Positions 16,380 to 23,667 of a stretch of DNA of 64,000 nt are shown here, in pieces. Under the pieces are notes generated by a model. It saw nothing but the letters and a program-made list of their open reading frames with translations. It was not told the DNA's origin and did not search any database. The position numbers and the translations under genes are program-made. Source of the stretch: a virus; IMG/VR virus record IMGVR_UViG_3300007276_000039, positions 1-64,000 of that record; one strand, written 5' to 3'. Each line of letters opens with the position of its first letter. Within the stretch, counting starts at the first letter, position 1.

Positions 16380-17473
16380 TTGTAGTGCCCTTCGTGCCCA
16401 TTGATTATCCTCGTGAGGTGCTTGAGTTATCAAGCACTGGGGATAAGGGCTGGCGGCGCATGGTAAAAAACGCTGAGGAATTAGAATCCTATTGGCGAGG
16501 CAAGAGTGGTAGCGGTAATGTGTACTTCACTGCCTACGGCTACACAGCGACACAGGCACCAAAGCACCACCGTGTGGACTACAACACACCACTCATTCAT
16601 CACTTTGTGATGGACTTTGATTGCAAGGACTTTAACAACAAAGGTGCTGATGTAGCGTTTGATGTACCACAGGAAGAGGTACGCCGCCTGCATCAATATC
16701 TTATGAGTAGCAACACCCTACACTACATTTGGTTTAGCGGTGGTGGATTCCATGTATGGATTCCGTTGGCTGAAACACTCGTACCGAAAAGTGGTAGCGA
16801 GGTTTCTCGCATCAAACAGTCGGGGCGGGTGTTGATTAAATCATGGGAAAAAGAAATTGGGCCGTTAAACTGTAACGACCCAACTGTGATGTTTGATACC
16901 AGTGGTATGATTCGCATACCCAACTCGTACAACGCCAAGCGCGGTGCGTGGTCTGTACCACTCACCAGTGAAGAGGTGATGACCCTCTCGTTTGACGGTT
17001 TGATGGACAAGGGTATGGAAGCACACAGTGGGTACATCGCCCACGGCGAAAATAAATTACTGATGAATTTAATTGAAAATAAGTTTGCTGTCAATTATGA
17101 CCTCAAGCCGGTGGACTTGCCTACCGTATCACTCAACGACATTCACATCCTCCCTTGTTTATCTCAAGCGGCCATGGGTGGGGGCAACCCACCGCACCGG
17201 GCAAGGTATCATTTCGCATCGTACTTGGCTGACCGTTTCCGTATGTTCTTCCCTGCTTGGCGTGTAGGAAACGAAGAGAAGGAAGAACACATAAGGAACA
17301 TCGTGAGTATCTGTGAACAACAGGAATGGGTGGACTACCGATACGAGAAGACTGAGGAACAAGTGAGGAGCATTGTCATGACAGGATACTCTCATGCCAC
17401 CTGTTCAACATTATATACTGAAGGCTTCTGTATGGGAAAGTGCAAGTATTACGATGGTACGGGTGTGAATTAA
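16376..17473 (+). CDS. Fused archaeal primase: PriS catalytic domain plus PriL-type Fe-S domain
   Basis: A 365-aa protein with two parts. Residues ~1-215 are the archaeo-eukaryotic primase fold: DFD (Asp80, Asp82) are the metal ligands, SGGGFHVW (121-128) is the nucleotide-binding loop with His126, and Asp174 and Arg180 complete the site. Residues ~255-360 match the PriL C-terminal Fe-S domain: Cys261, Cys343, Cys352 and Cys356 as likely cluster ligands, with CSTLYTEGFC spacing. In cells these are separate subunits. It starts at a GTG overlapping the upstream TGA. It should make RNA or DNA primers for the viral PolB. Confidence 0.88.
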   Translation: MIVVPFVPIDYPREVLELSSTGDKGWRRMVKNAEELESYWRGKSGSGNVYFTAYGYTATQAPKHHRVDYNTPLIHHFVMDFDCKDFNNKGADVAFDVPQEEVRRLHQYLMSSNTLHYIWFSGGGFHVWIPLAETLVPKSGSEVSRIKQSGRVLIKSWEKEIGPLNCNDPTVMFDTSGMIRIPNSYNAKRGAWSVPLTSEEVMTLSFDGLMDKGMEAHSGYIAHGENKLLMNLIENKFAVNYDLKPVDLPTVSLNDIHILPCLSQAAMGGGNPPHRARYHFASYLADRFRMFFPAWRVGNEEKEEHIRNIVSICEQQEWVDYRYEKTEEQVRSIVMTGYSHATCSTLYTEGFCMGKCKYYDGTGVN

Positions 17474-17686
17474 ATGAGGAATAAATGGGTTATCAAGAGA
17501 TTAACTAAAATGCTCTACGAAACAAATGGTGCTGTTTCAATTGAAACACTGTACGATGGGTGTCTCAGTTTGAAACAATCACCAACAAGACAGCACATAG
17601 GCACAATCCTCTCATCCATGAAGAATGTAGAGTTTGTAGAAGAAGGTGTATGGAGGTTAAAGGATGAAACCCCAACTGATAATTGA
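17474..17686 (+). CDS. Small winged-helix-like DNA-binding protein, 70 aa
   Basis: A basic N-terminal helix, a central helix-turn-helix-like stretch (IETLYDGCLSL, then RQHIGTILSSM) and a terminal beta-hairpin (VEFVEEGVWRLKD) match a minimal winged helix. It directly abuts the primase stop and overlaps the XPF gene by 23 bases. It might be a transcription factor or replication accessory; no specific family is recognised. Confidence 0.6.
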   Translation: MRNKWVIKRLTKMLYETNGAVSIETLYDGCLSLKQSPTRQHIGTILSSMKNVEFVEEGVWRLKDETPTDN

Positions 17687-18362
17687 CAGCAATGAGCGTG
17701 GCTTGCTTTGCGAATCCGTAGAGCGCAAGGCCACTAAAGCAGGATTAACCGTGGCACGCCAAGTGTTGGTGGTTGGAGACTACCAACTTGGTGGGGCGTG
17801 CGTTGAAGCCAAGAGCATAGGTGATTTGTTTCAGTCAAGCCACAGTGGACACCTGTGGCGACAACTGGATAACATGGATGCCAACTACGAGCGTTTCTTC
17901 CTTGTCGTACACGGCGACATCGCCAAATACATCGCCATGGCGAAAAGGAATGGGCGAACAAAAATTTCATATTCAAAAGTGCAAAATGAATTGATAGGCA
18001 CAATGGCTCGGTTGATGGCTGATTTTGATTGCCAAGTGTTTTACTGCAACAATGTGAGTGAAGCCGCATCGTTCATTGTGCGTTTGCATGGTAAACTACA
18101 CAAGCCAGCGAGCAAGCACGGAGCGCAGGCGATACGCCGTGTAGCCTCCAATGACTTACGCCTTGACATGCTGATGACTGTACCGGGTATCGGACAGGAG
18201 ACAGCCGAGAAGTTGCTTGAGAAGTGTGGGAACATTGAGGAGATGTGCTTCCCCGAATCCATCAAGCAGGTGAAAGGGCTTGGAGAAGTGAGAAGAAAGA
18301 TGCTTGTTGATGTACTAACGAGTGAGGAGCCTGTGCGTCAAGAGCGCAGGGTTCGTCGTTGA
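17664..18362 (+). CDS. XPF/ERCC4-type structure-specific nuclease
   Basis: At 232 aa it consists of a nuclease domain followed by tandem helix-hairpin-helix. The ERCC4 core is seen as IIDSNERG (residues 6-13), GDY at 38-40 and VEAKSIGD at 47-54. The usual GDxnERKx3D therefore reads EAK, with Ala for Arg. HhH motifs are VPGIGQ (173-178) and VKGLGE (203-208). This short form lacks the helicase of Hef and resembles archaeal short XPF, which works with PCNA to cut flaps and branched DNA; a PCNA-binding peptide is not obvious. The last codons run into the third TATA element. Confidence 0.9.
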   Translation: MKPQLIIDSNERGLLCESVERKATKAGLTVARQVLVVGDYQLGGACVEAKSIGDLFQSSHSGHLWRQLDNMDANYERFFLVVHGDIAKYIAMAKRNGRTKISYSKVQNELIGTMARLMADFDCQVFYCNNVSEAASFIVRLHGKLHKPASKHGAQAIRRVASNDLRLDMLMTVPGIGQETAEKLLEKCGNIEEMCFPESIKQVKGLGEVRRKMLVDVLTSEEPVRQERRVRR

Positions 18363-18389
18363 GTATATAAATCGGCAAAGAAAGAGGGG
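18361..18389 (+). promoter_or_regulatory. TATA-type promoter element, copy 3
   Basis: TATATAAATC at 18364-18373 with flanks GAG and GGCAAAGAAAGAGGGG. It differs from copy 2 by two or three bases. It lies 35 bp before the ATG at 18399 (26 bp before the alternative ATG at 18390). It probably drives the helicase-exonuclease-thermosome unit. Confidence 0.78.
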
Positions 18390-18398
18390 ATGAAGAAC

Positions 18399-19796
18399 AT
18401 GTTACTCAAAGAATACCGTGCCGTTGAACGATTCCCCATTTTGAAGGCTTACCTTCATCACTTTTCACAGACCTCAATGAAGAATGAGATGCCGGGTTTG
18501 CTGTCATTCTTTTTCATTCAAGGACAAACTACACTACCATACCTCCGGTTACCTACTGGTGATACTCACCTTGACTTGCGAGTGCATGTCTTTTGGATTC
18601 AACCGTCCCGTACAGGGAAATCAATCGCTTGGAACTTTATCAGTGACATTATGGAGCAGGCTGAGATTCCCTTTGAGTTGTTTGCATCGGGTACTGATGC
18701 AGGTTTGATTGGCTCAACCAACGCTATTCTTGATGACAAAGGAAAACCTACTGGTGATGTAGAAACTGTAGAGGGTCTTCTTGCGGGGCGTAAGGGTATC
18801 AATTTTGACGAAGGTTCCATCCTTCTTACACCCAACAAGCACAGCCAAGAGACAGTATTGTACCTACAGACGGCGTGCAACCCTGTGGGTAGCGGCAACA
18901 ACACACTCGTGAAGCACATGAAGGGAAACAAAATTGAGTGTCCCTCAATGGTGTCGTTGTGGATTACCACTTACCCACCAAAGGGTGTCAAAGATTATGT
19001 TCTCACGAAGGGTATCTTTCAGCGTGTGCTGTTGTACTATCGCCACTGGGACATGGATGAGCGACAGGAGGTAAGCAATCGCCGTCTTGGTACATTCTTT
19101 GGCCGACCGCCCAAGAATGAAATCACCAAGGATGATTTGTATGCGTACTTCAAGGATACAGACAAGCGTATTCGTGACCGCCTACTTGACATGGGTGAAC
19201 TCACCTTCACACAGTGGTCGGAGATGAGCGGTGATGACAAAGAGATAGTTGTACAGGAGCACATGTGGGAGATGTTTACCCCATCCGACGATTATCAAAC
19301 GGCTTTGTATCAAGCGTCCGATGAGTTGTACGACCTGTTGCGAAACATGAGTCCATCCATGTCCGAGATTGTGGCATCGTTTACTCCCGCCATTGAGAAC
19401 TACTTGGGTATCTTCTCAGTACACATGGCTATCCTTGATGAGAAGTGGGAGGTCACTGCGGAGCATGTGGACTTGGCTCACGAGATTTTGATTGACTTAT
19501 TCCAAAACCTCATCGCATGGCTTGAGGATTCAGTTGAGGTTGGTGGCAACAAGCAGAAAGAGTCTAAGGCTCATGAGGGTATGATTGCCGCTTACAATGA
19601 ATGTCAAGCCTACGAGATTGATGGGCATGGCGACGGGTGGCGATTACGCTCCATGTTCTTCAACATCTACATGGAGAAAGCCAAGGTGTCCAAGAGCACC
19701 GCCGAAAGACACTTCAAGGATTACGGTGGCTCCCTGTTTAAGAGCAAGAAGAGCGGTGGGCGTGTGTTCATTCGCAAGGTAGGCGATGCACAATGA
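18399..19796 (+). CDS. MCM-like AAA+ ATPase, probable replicative helicase
   Basis: At 465 aa. A Walker A candidate (PSRTGKS) is followed by SGTDAGLIGS, like the MCM SGxGSSxAGLT segment. Walker B candidate GINFDEGSIL, a sensor-1-like strand (SLWITTYPP) and a GIFQRVLLYY segment placed like the MCM arginine finger follow in the right order. The last ~60 residues look like a winged helix, as at the MCM C-terminus. The MCM N-terminal zinc domain is absent. A DUF3987-type primase-helicase is the main alternative. The gene follows promoter copy 3; ATG 18390 is also possible. Confidence 0.7.
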   Translation: MLLKEYRAVERFPILKAYLHHFSQTSMKNEMPGLLSFFFIQGQTTLPYLRLPTGDTHLDLRVHVFWIQPSRTGKSIAWNFISDIMEQAEIPFELFASGTDAGLIGSTNAILDDKGKPTGDVETVEGLLAGRKGINFDEGSILLTPNKHSQETVLYLQTACNPVGSGNNTLVKHMKGNKIECPSMVSLWITTYPPKGVKDYVLTKGIFQRVLLYYRHWDMDERQEVSNRRLGTFFGRPPKNEITKDDLYAYFKDTDKRIRDRLLDMGELTFTQWSEMSGDDKEIVVQEHMWEMFTPSDDYQTALYQASDELYDLLRNMSPSMSEIVASFTPAIENYLGIFSVHMAILDEKWEVTAEHVDLAHEILIDLFQNLIAWLEDSVEVGGNKQKESKAHEGMIAAYNECQAYEIDGHGDGWRLRSMFFNIYMEKAKVSKSTAERHFKDYGGSLFKSKKSGGRVFIRKVGDAQ

Positions 19797-20395
19797 GCGA
19801 CATACTGGCACTGGATATTGAAACTGCGAACTTTTCTCATGAAATAGGTGGGTGGCACAACACTCACTTGTTTGAGCCATCGGTGGTCGCTACATGGGAC
19901 GGGCACGATGGAACGATTTACTGCAACGAGGGATTGGATGTGGACAACAAGGTGAAAGCCTTGCACCCACGCACCCTCGGTGACGATTTAGCCAACCATG
20001 TGGAGAAGGGTGGTAAAATCCTTGGACACAACATAAAGGCATTTGACTTACCAGTGCTGAGGGATGCACTGGATTGCTGGACAGCCAGCGACTTGATGAA
20101 GTCGGATGCTGTCGTTGATACTCGCAACTTGGTACGCAGTGCCGCATTAAGTGTTGGGAGGGTGGATACATCGCTTGGTATGCTTACCAAGCACACCTTC
20201 AACACCAATAAGTTGATGAACAGTGCGGATGCACCCGTGGCTTGGAGAGAAGGCCGGTATGATGAGGTGGCGAAGTATTGCTTAAGCGATGCTCAACTTA
20301 CCTACGACTTGTATCAGTTTGGAAAAGCCGAGGGACATGTCCTCTCAAGGAGCCTTGAGTCGGGAGAAGTTGTAGAAATAGAAGTGGAATGGTGA
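19793..20395 (+). CDS. DnaQ/RNase H-fold DEDDy 3'-5' exonuclease
   Basis: At 200 aa. Exo I LALDIET supplies Asp8 and Glu10. Exo II GHNIKAFDLPVL supplies Asp85. The Exo III region KYCLSDAQLTYDL supplies Tyr162 and Asp166, making it the DEDDy type. It is separate from the PolB proofreading domain and could degrade DNA or RNA ends, process recombination intermediates or recycle nucleotides. It overlaps the helicase gene by 4 bases and runs into the chaperonin leader. Confidence 0.85.
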   Translation: MSDILALDIETANFSHEIGGWHNTHLFEPSVVATWDGHDGTIYCNEGLDVDNKVKALHPRTLGDDLANHVEKGGKILGHNIKAFDLPVLRDALDCWTASDLMKSDAVVDTRNLVRSAALSVGRVDTSLGMLTKHTFNTNKLMNSADAPVAWREGRYDEVAKYCLSDAQLTYDLYQFGKAEGHVLSRSLESGEVVEIEVEW

Positions 20396-20400
20396 AGAAC

Positions 20401-21906
20401 ATGACAGAAAAAGATAGCGCAAAAGGCGGAAAAGCACAGATACACAACATTCGGGCGGCGAAGACGGTTGCAGAAACCGTCAAGACAACGCTTGGCCCGA
20501 TGGGTATGGACAAAATGATGGTTGATGGTGGCGGTAATGTCATCGTCACGAATGACGGAGCAACAATCCTGCGAGAGTTGGATGTCTCCCACCCCGGTGG
20601 GAAGATGATTGCAGAAGTCGCTCGTACCCAAGAGTCGCTGTGTTACGATGGAACAACAAGTACGGTCGTCCTTTCGGGACAACTGCTCGGCAACAGCGAG
20701 ATGCTGTTTGAGAAGGGGTTGCACCCCAATGTGATTTGCCGTGGTTATCACGAAGCCGCTCAAATGGCGGTGAAGTATCTCGTTAATGAGGTAGCCCAAG
20801 ACAGCGATGACCGTGACAGGCTCGTGCATGTAGCCAAGACCGCCATCACTGGTAAGACCCTTGAAACGGCTCTTGATGCCGTGGCGGAACTGTGCGTGAG
20901 CGCAGTGGAGAAGGCTGGCGATGCTGAAAGTGTCAAGGTTGTTTCGTTCCCCGGTGGCTCACTTGAGGACTCATACCTGTACAACGGTGTGATTGTCAAC
21001 AAGGACTTCGTGCTTGAAGGTGACAACGATTACCAAAGCATGTTGCTCATCAACACGGGTCTTGAGACTGAGAAGGCTGAGGACAATGTGCAGGTGCAAC
21101 TTGATGCTAAGTCGTATCAGTCCTTCAAGGGTGCAAGTAAAGCCGACTTGGTGGCCAGTGCAAAGCACATCGTAGATGCCATGCCCAAGGGCGGTGTCGT
21201 GTTCGTGCGTGATGGTGTGAGCGACATGGTGTGTTCGTACCTCAAGAAGAACGGTATCATGGTCGTGCGTCGTATGCCTGAATCATCCATGCGTGCCTTG
21301 GGTCGCATGTCCGGTCTTGACATCGTGCAGGTGCCCGAAGAGATTGAAGGTGCCGCCGATGTTTCAATTACTCGTGAAAGAAAAAATGATATTTGGTATT
21401 TATTTGTTGGTAGCGAACAAGAGAATGAAGAGGCCACGCTGGTCTTGCACGGTGCTACCTCGCACACGCTGGAAGAAGTTGAGCGTGGGTTTGATGACGC
21501 ACTGGGTGTTGTCTCGCTGGTCATGAAGAGTGGGCAGTTCGTCGTTGGTGGAGGCAACGCCTATGTGCGTATGGCCACGCACCTGCGCCAACATGCCGCC
21601 TCAGTGGGTGGACGGGCACAGATGGCCATTGAGTCGTTTGCTGATGCCTTGGAGGTCATTCCTGCCACCATCGCTGAGAATGCTGGTCATGACCCACTGG
21701 ACACGATTCTCGCTATGCGCCACGAAATCCTACAGGGTAGGGTGTCGGTTGGCCCGGATGTCACCGAAGGTGGTGTGCGGGACTTGCTGGCTGATGGTGT
21801 GATTGAACCTGTAGCATTGGTGCGTCAAGCCGTGCTGAGTGCTGGTGAGGTCACTAACGCTATTCTACGCATTGATGACATCGTGGCTCGTCGCCCTACG
21901 CAGTGA
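20401..21906 (+). CDS. Group II chaperonin (thermosome subunit)
   Basis: At 501 aa, slightly shorter than cellular thermosomes (about 540). Characteristic segments: TLGPMGMDKMMVD (residues 30-42), TNDGATIL (50-57), the ATP-site YDGTTS (82-87, Tyr replacing the usual Gly of GDGTT), the catalytic-type Asp in FDDAL (365-366), VVGGGNAY near 383 and the C-terminal ILRIDD. The key Asp residues are kept, so ATPase activity is likely. It should form a double-ring folding chamber with a built-in lid. The start at 20401 has GGTGA upstream; 20389 is an in-frame alternative. It is the last large early gene. Confidence 0.95.
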   Translation: MTEKDSAKGGKAQIHNIRAAKTVAETVKTTLGPMGMDKMMVDGGGNVIVTNDGATILRELDVSHPGGKMIAEVARTQESLCYDGTTSTVVLSGQLLGNSEMLFEKGLHPNVICRGYHEAAQMAVKYLVNEVAQDSDDRDRLVHVAKTAITGKTLETALDAVAELCVSAVEKAGDAESVKVVSFPGGSLEDSYLYNGVIVNKDFVLEGDNDYQSMLLINTGLETEKAEDNVQVQLDAKSYQSFKGASKADLVASAKHIVDAMPKGGVVFVRDGVSDMVCSYLKKNGIMVVRRMPESSMRALGRMSGLDIVQVPEEIEGAADVSITRERKNDIWYLFVGSEQENEEATLVLHGATSHTLEEVERGFDDALGVVSLVMKSGQFVVGGGNAYVRMATHLRQHAASVGGRAQMAIESFADALEVIPATIAENAGHDPLDTILAMRHEILQGRVSVGPDVTEGGVRDLLADGVIEPVALVRQAVLSAGEVTNAILRIDDIVARRPTQ

Positions 21907-21910
21907 TACC

Positions 21911-22135
21911 ATGGGAAAACTGATGGACAAGTTGAGGCAGAAGTGCCCTGTGTGCAAAGCGTATGAGATACCTCGCCGCCTTCGTGGTCGCTTCATTGAC
22001 TACGGTAGTGAGCGTGTGTATCTCTTGCACTGTCGCAAGTGTGGCTTCTTTTGGCTTGACCCATCAGTGAAGAAACTCAAGCCGTATCGTTTGAAGGGTA
22101 TTTATTTGCACCCGTCAATGGACGAAGAGGAGTAA
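21911..22135 (+). CDS. Basic zinc-ribbon protein, 74 aa
   Basis: The product has CPVC near residue 11 and CRKCG near residue 46, about 35 residues apart, with a basic segment between, which is a typical zinc ribbon. It starts at ATG 21911, 5 bases after the thermosome stop. Its TAA ends exactly where the convergent - strand gene begins (22136), so the two transcripts must overlap beyond this point. It could be a late transcription regulator by position, but there is no direct evidence. Confidence 0.7.
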   Translation: MGKLMDKLRQKCPVCKAYEIPRRLRGRFIDYGSERVYLLHCRKCGFFWLDPSVKKLKPYRLKGIYLHPSMDEEE

Positions 22136-23326
22136 TCACTGCAACCGCACAAAAGTCGGGTCGGTGGCGTGGCTCACCGTACATACAAAGCGTGCATACC
22201 CACCGTCAGCGTCAGCGGTATCACCAATGGCTGATGTGGTAGAGTTGGTCAGTGCGAAGGTGCCGGTATTTGAACCATGAGTGTTTTTTATCTCAATGAT
22301 GTAACCAGCAGGGAATGGGCCACTTGTAGTAACTGCAAACGACCCACCGGGTGTTAGCACGAGGATGTTTGCATCAGCCGAGGTGATGTCAATGCTCGTG
22401 GCTGTGCTGGTCAACACACGGTCAAACACGGAACGGGTAAAGCGGGCGGCGTGGGTGCCGCTGTAGTACAGTACATCTTTCGCACTATCGCCAGCAGTTG
22501 TGCTTCCAATTTGAGAGCCGAATGATTGCCACAACGCACCAAAGCGGCTTGCGGTGAAATTACCTGTATCTTGGTTGTAAGCATCAAGTTCAGTGTGTAT
22601 GTCCACAGGGGTTGTAGCACCTACGGCCCCACTGGTCACTGGTGAAAGGTACATTGGGGTAGGGCGCACAAACACTCGCTTGTCATTGCTTTCACTGATG
22701 GACAACTTAAGGTCGCCACCCGATGCAGAATAAACAACACGAAGAACTGCAAGCACAACACTTTGCTTTACATCAAGACTTGCTAAAGGAGTGCTAAGAA
22801 ATGCCGAAGGTGTAGTGGGATAGGTGTTAGATGATGTAGCCACAGGTGTGCCCAATTCCCATGTGATGCACTCTTCCGCAGTGTTGGTGCTTACATACAC
22901 GACAATCAAGGCTTCCTGTCCACTGGTCAGTGCACTGTAATTTGAAGTGCTGGTATGGCTCCCTTGACGAGCATGATGGCTACTTGTTTGCAACTCCACA
23001 TCTTGGGAAGAACCCGGCCCACCTGCAAACTTGTACAACACTCCATCAAGCACTGCGTGACCACCCGCTACCCGCACAGTGTATGTGTTCGTGACTTGTT
23101 CACAAACACCCGGTAGGTCTTCGGGATTATCACGAATGCTTGCCGTACCTGCTGTGTCTTCTTCAAGGATGATACCGTTCCCATGCACACCCTCAAGCAT
23201 GTTTGTGAGGGAGGGGCTGGTGATATGTTCACCGTCTTCTAAACTGTCTGTAAAGACCCCGCTACCAGTCATTGCTGATGCGTGGTTTGCCGCTGTATGT
23301 CCCGATAATGGATTGCCTGTCATCAT
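22136..23326 (-). CDS. Putative tail-tip/baseplate fibre protein, 396 aa
   Basis: A Ser/Thr/Gly-rich beta protein with no enzyme motif. The middle holds YSALTSGQEALIVVYV-like strands seen in baseplate and fibre proteins of tailed viruses. The C-terminal 90 residues (SFAVTTSGPFPAGYIIEIKN onward) look like a small trimeric fibre or head-binding beta domain. It is the last gene of the structural cluster, a common place for host-contact proteins. ATG 23326 overlaps the stop of the preceding gene (ATGA). The function is inferred from composition and place. Confidence 0.55.
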   Translation of the reverse strand: MMTGNPLSGHTAANHASAMTGSGVFTDSLEDGEHITSPSLTNMLEGVHGNGIILEEDTAGTASIRDNPEDLPGVCEQVTNTYTVRVAGGHAVLDGVLYKFAGGPGSSQDVELQTSSHHARQGSHTSTSNYSALTSGQEALIVVYVSTNTAEECITWELGTPVATSSNTYPTTPSAFLSTPLASLDVKQSVVLAVLRVVYSASGGDLKLSISESNDKRVFVRPTPMYLSPVTSGAVGATTPVDIHTELDAYNQDTGNFTASRFGALWQSFGSQIGSTTAGDSAKDVLYYSGTHAARFTRSVFDRVLTSTATSIDITSADANILVLTPGGSFAVTTSGPFPAGYIIEIKNTHGSNTGTFALTNSTTSAIGDTADADGGYARFVCTVSHATDPTFVRLQ

Positions 23327-23667
23327 GCCACCTCAATTGCGATTTGGATTTTTAATTCATTTGCTGATGATTTAGTTATAGGGGAAATTGTGTACCGAGC
23401 CACGGGCGTGAAATCGCTTGTATCACGGAACTGGATGTACACCTCCTTTATTTGGTCAGCAAATGTAGTGTCATAGGGTAGTTTGGCCTCAACGAGTAGA
23501 GAGGTGTCGTCCACGATGGTGATGGTGGGGGTAAGGGTGATAGCAGGGCGACCCGCCGAGCCATCGTCAGTGGTGGCTGGTGTGCCGTCAAAGCCCAAAA
23601 TCACCTCGTTGATGTTGCTGGCGAGTGTGTCAAGCAACAACCTTCGCATGTAATCGCTAATCGGCAT
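23323..23667 (-). CDS. Putative tail/baseplate component, 114 aa
   Basis: A short beta-rich protein with an N-terminal helix (MRRLLLDTLASNINEVILG) followed by immunoglobulin-like strands (QIKEVYIQFRDTSD). The pattern resembles small baseplate wedge-type or fibre-connector proteins of marine tailed viruses. It overlaps the upstream gene by 11 bases and the downstream gene by 4. No catalytic residues stand out. Confidence 0.55.
   Translation of the reverse strand: MPISDYMRRLLLDTLASNINEVILGFDGTPATTDDGSAGRPAITLTPTITIVDDTSLLVEAKLPYDTTFADQIKEVYIQFRDTSDFTPVARYTISPITKSSANELKIQIAIEVA

Noticed and set aside
17405-17425. ATTATATACTG as another TATA box
   Set aside because: It lies within the primase Fe-S coding region, lacks the flanking cassette and does not sit at a suitable distance from a start codon.
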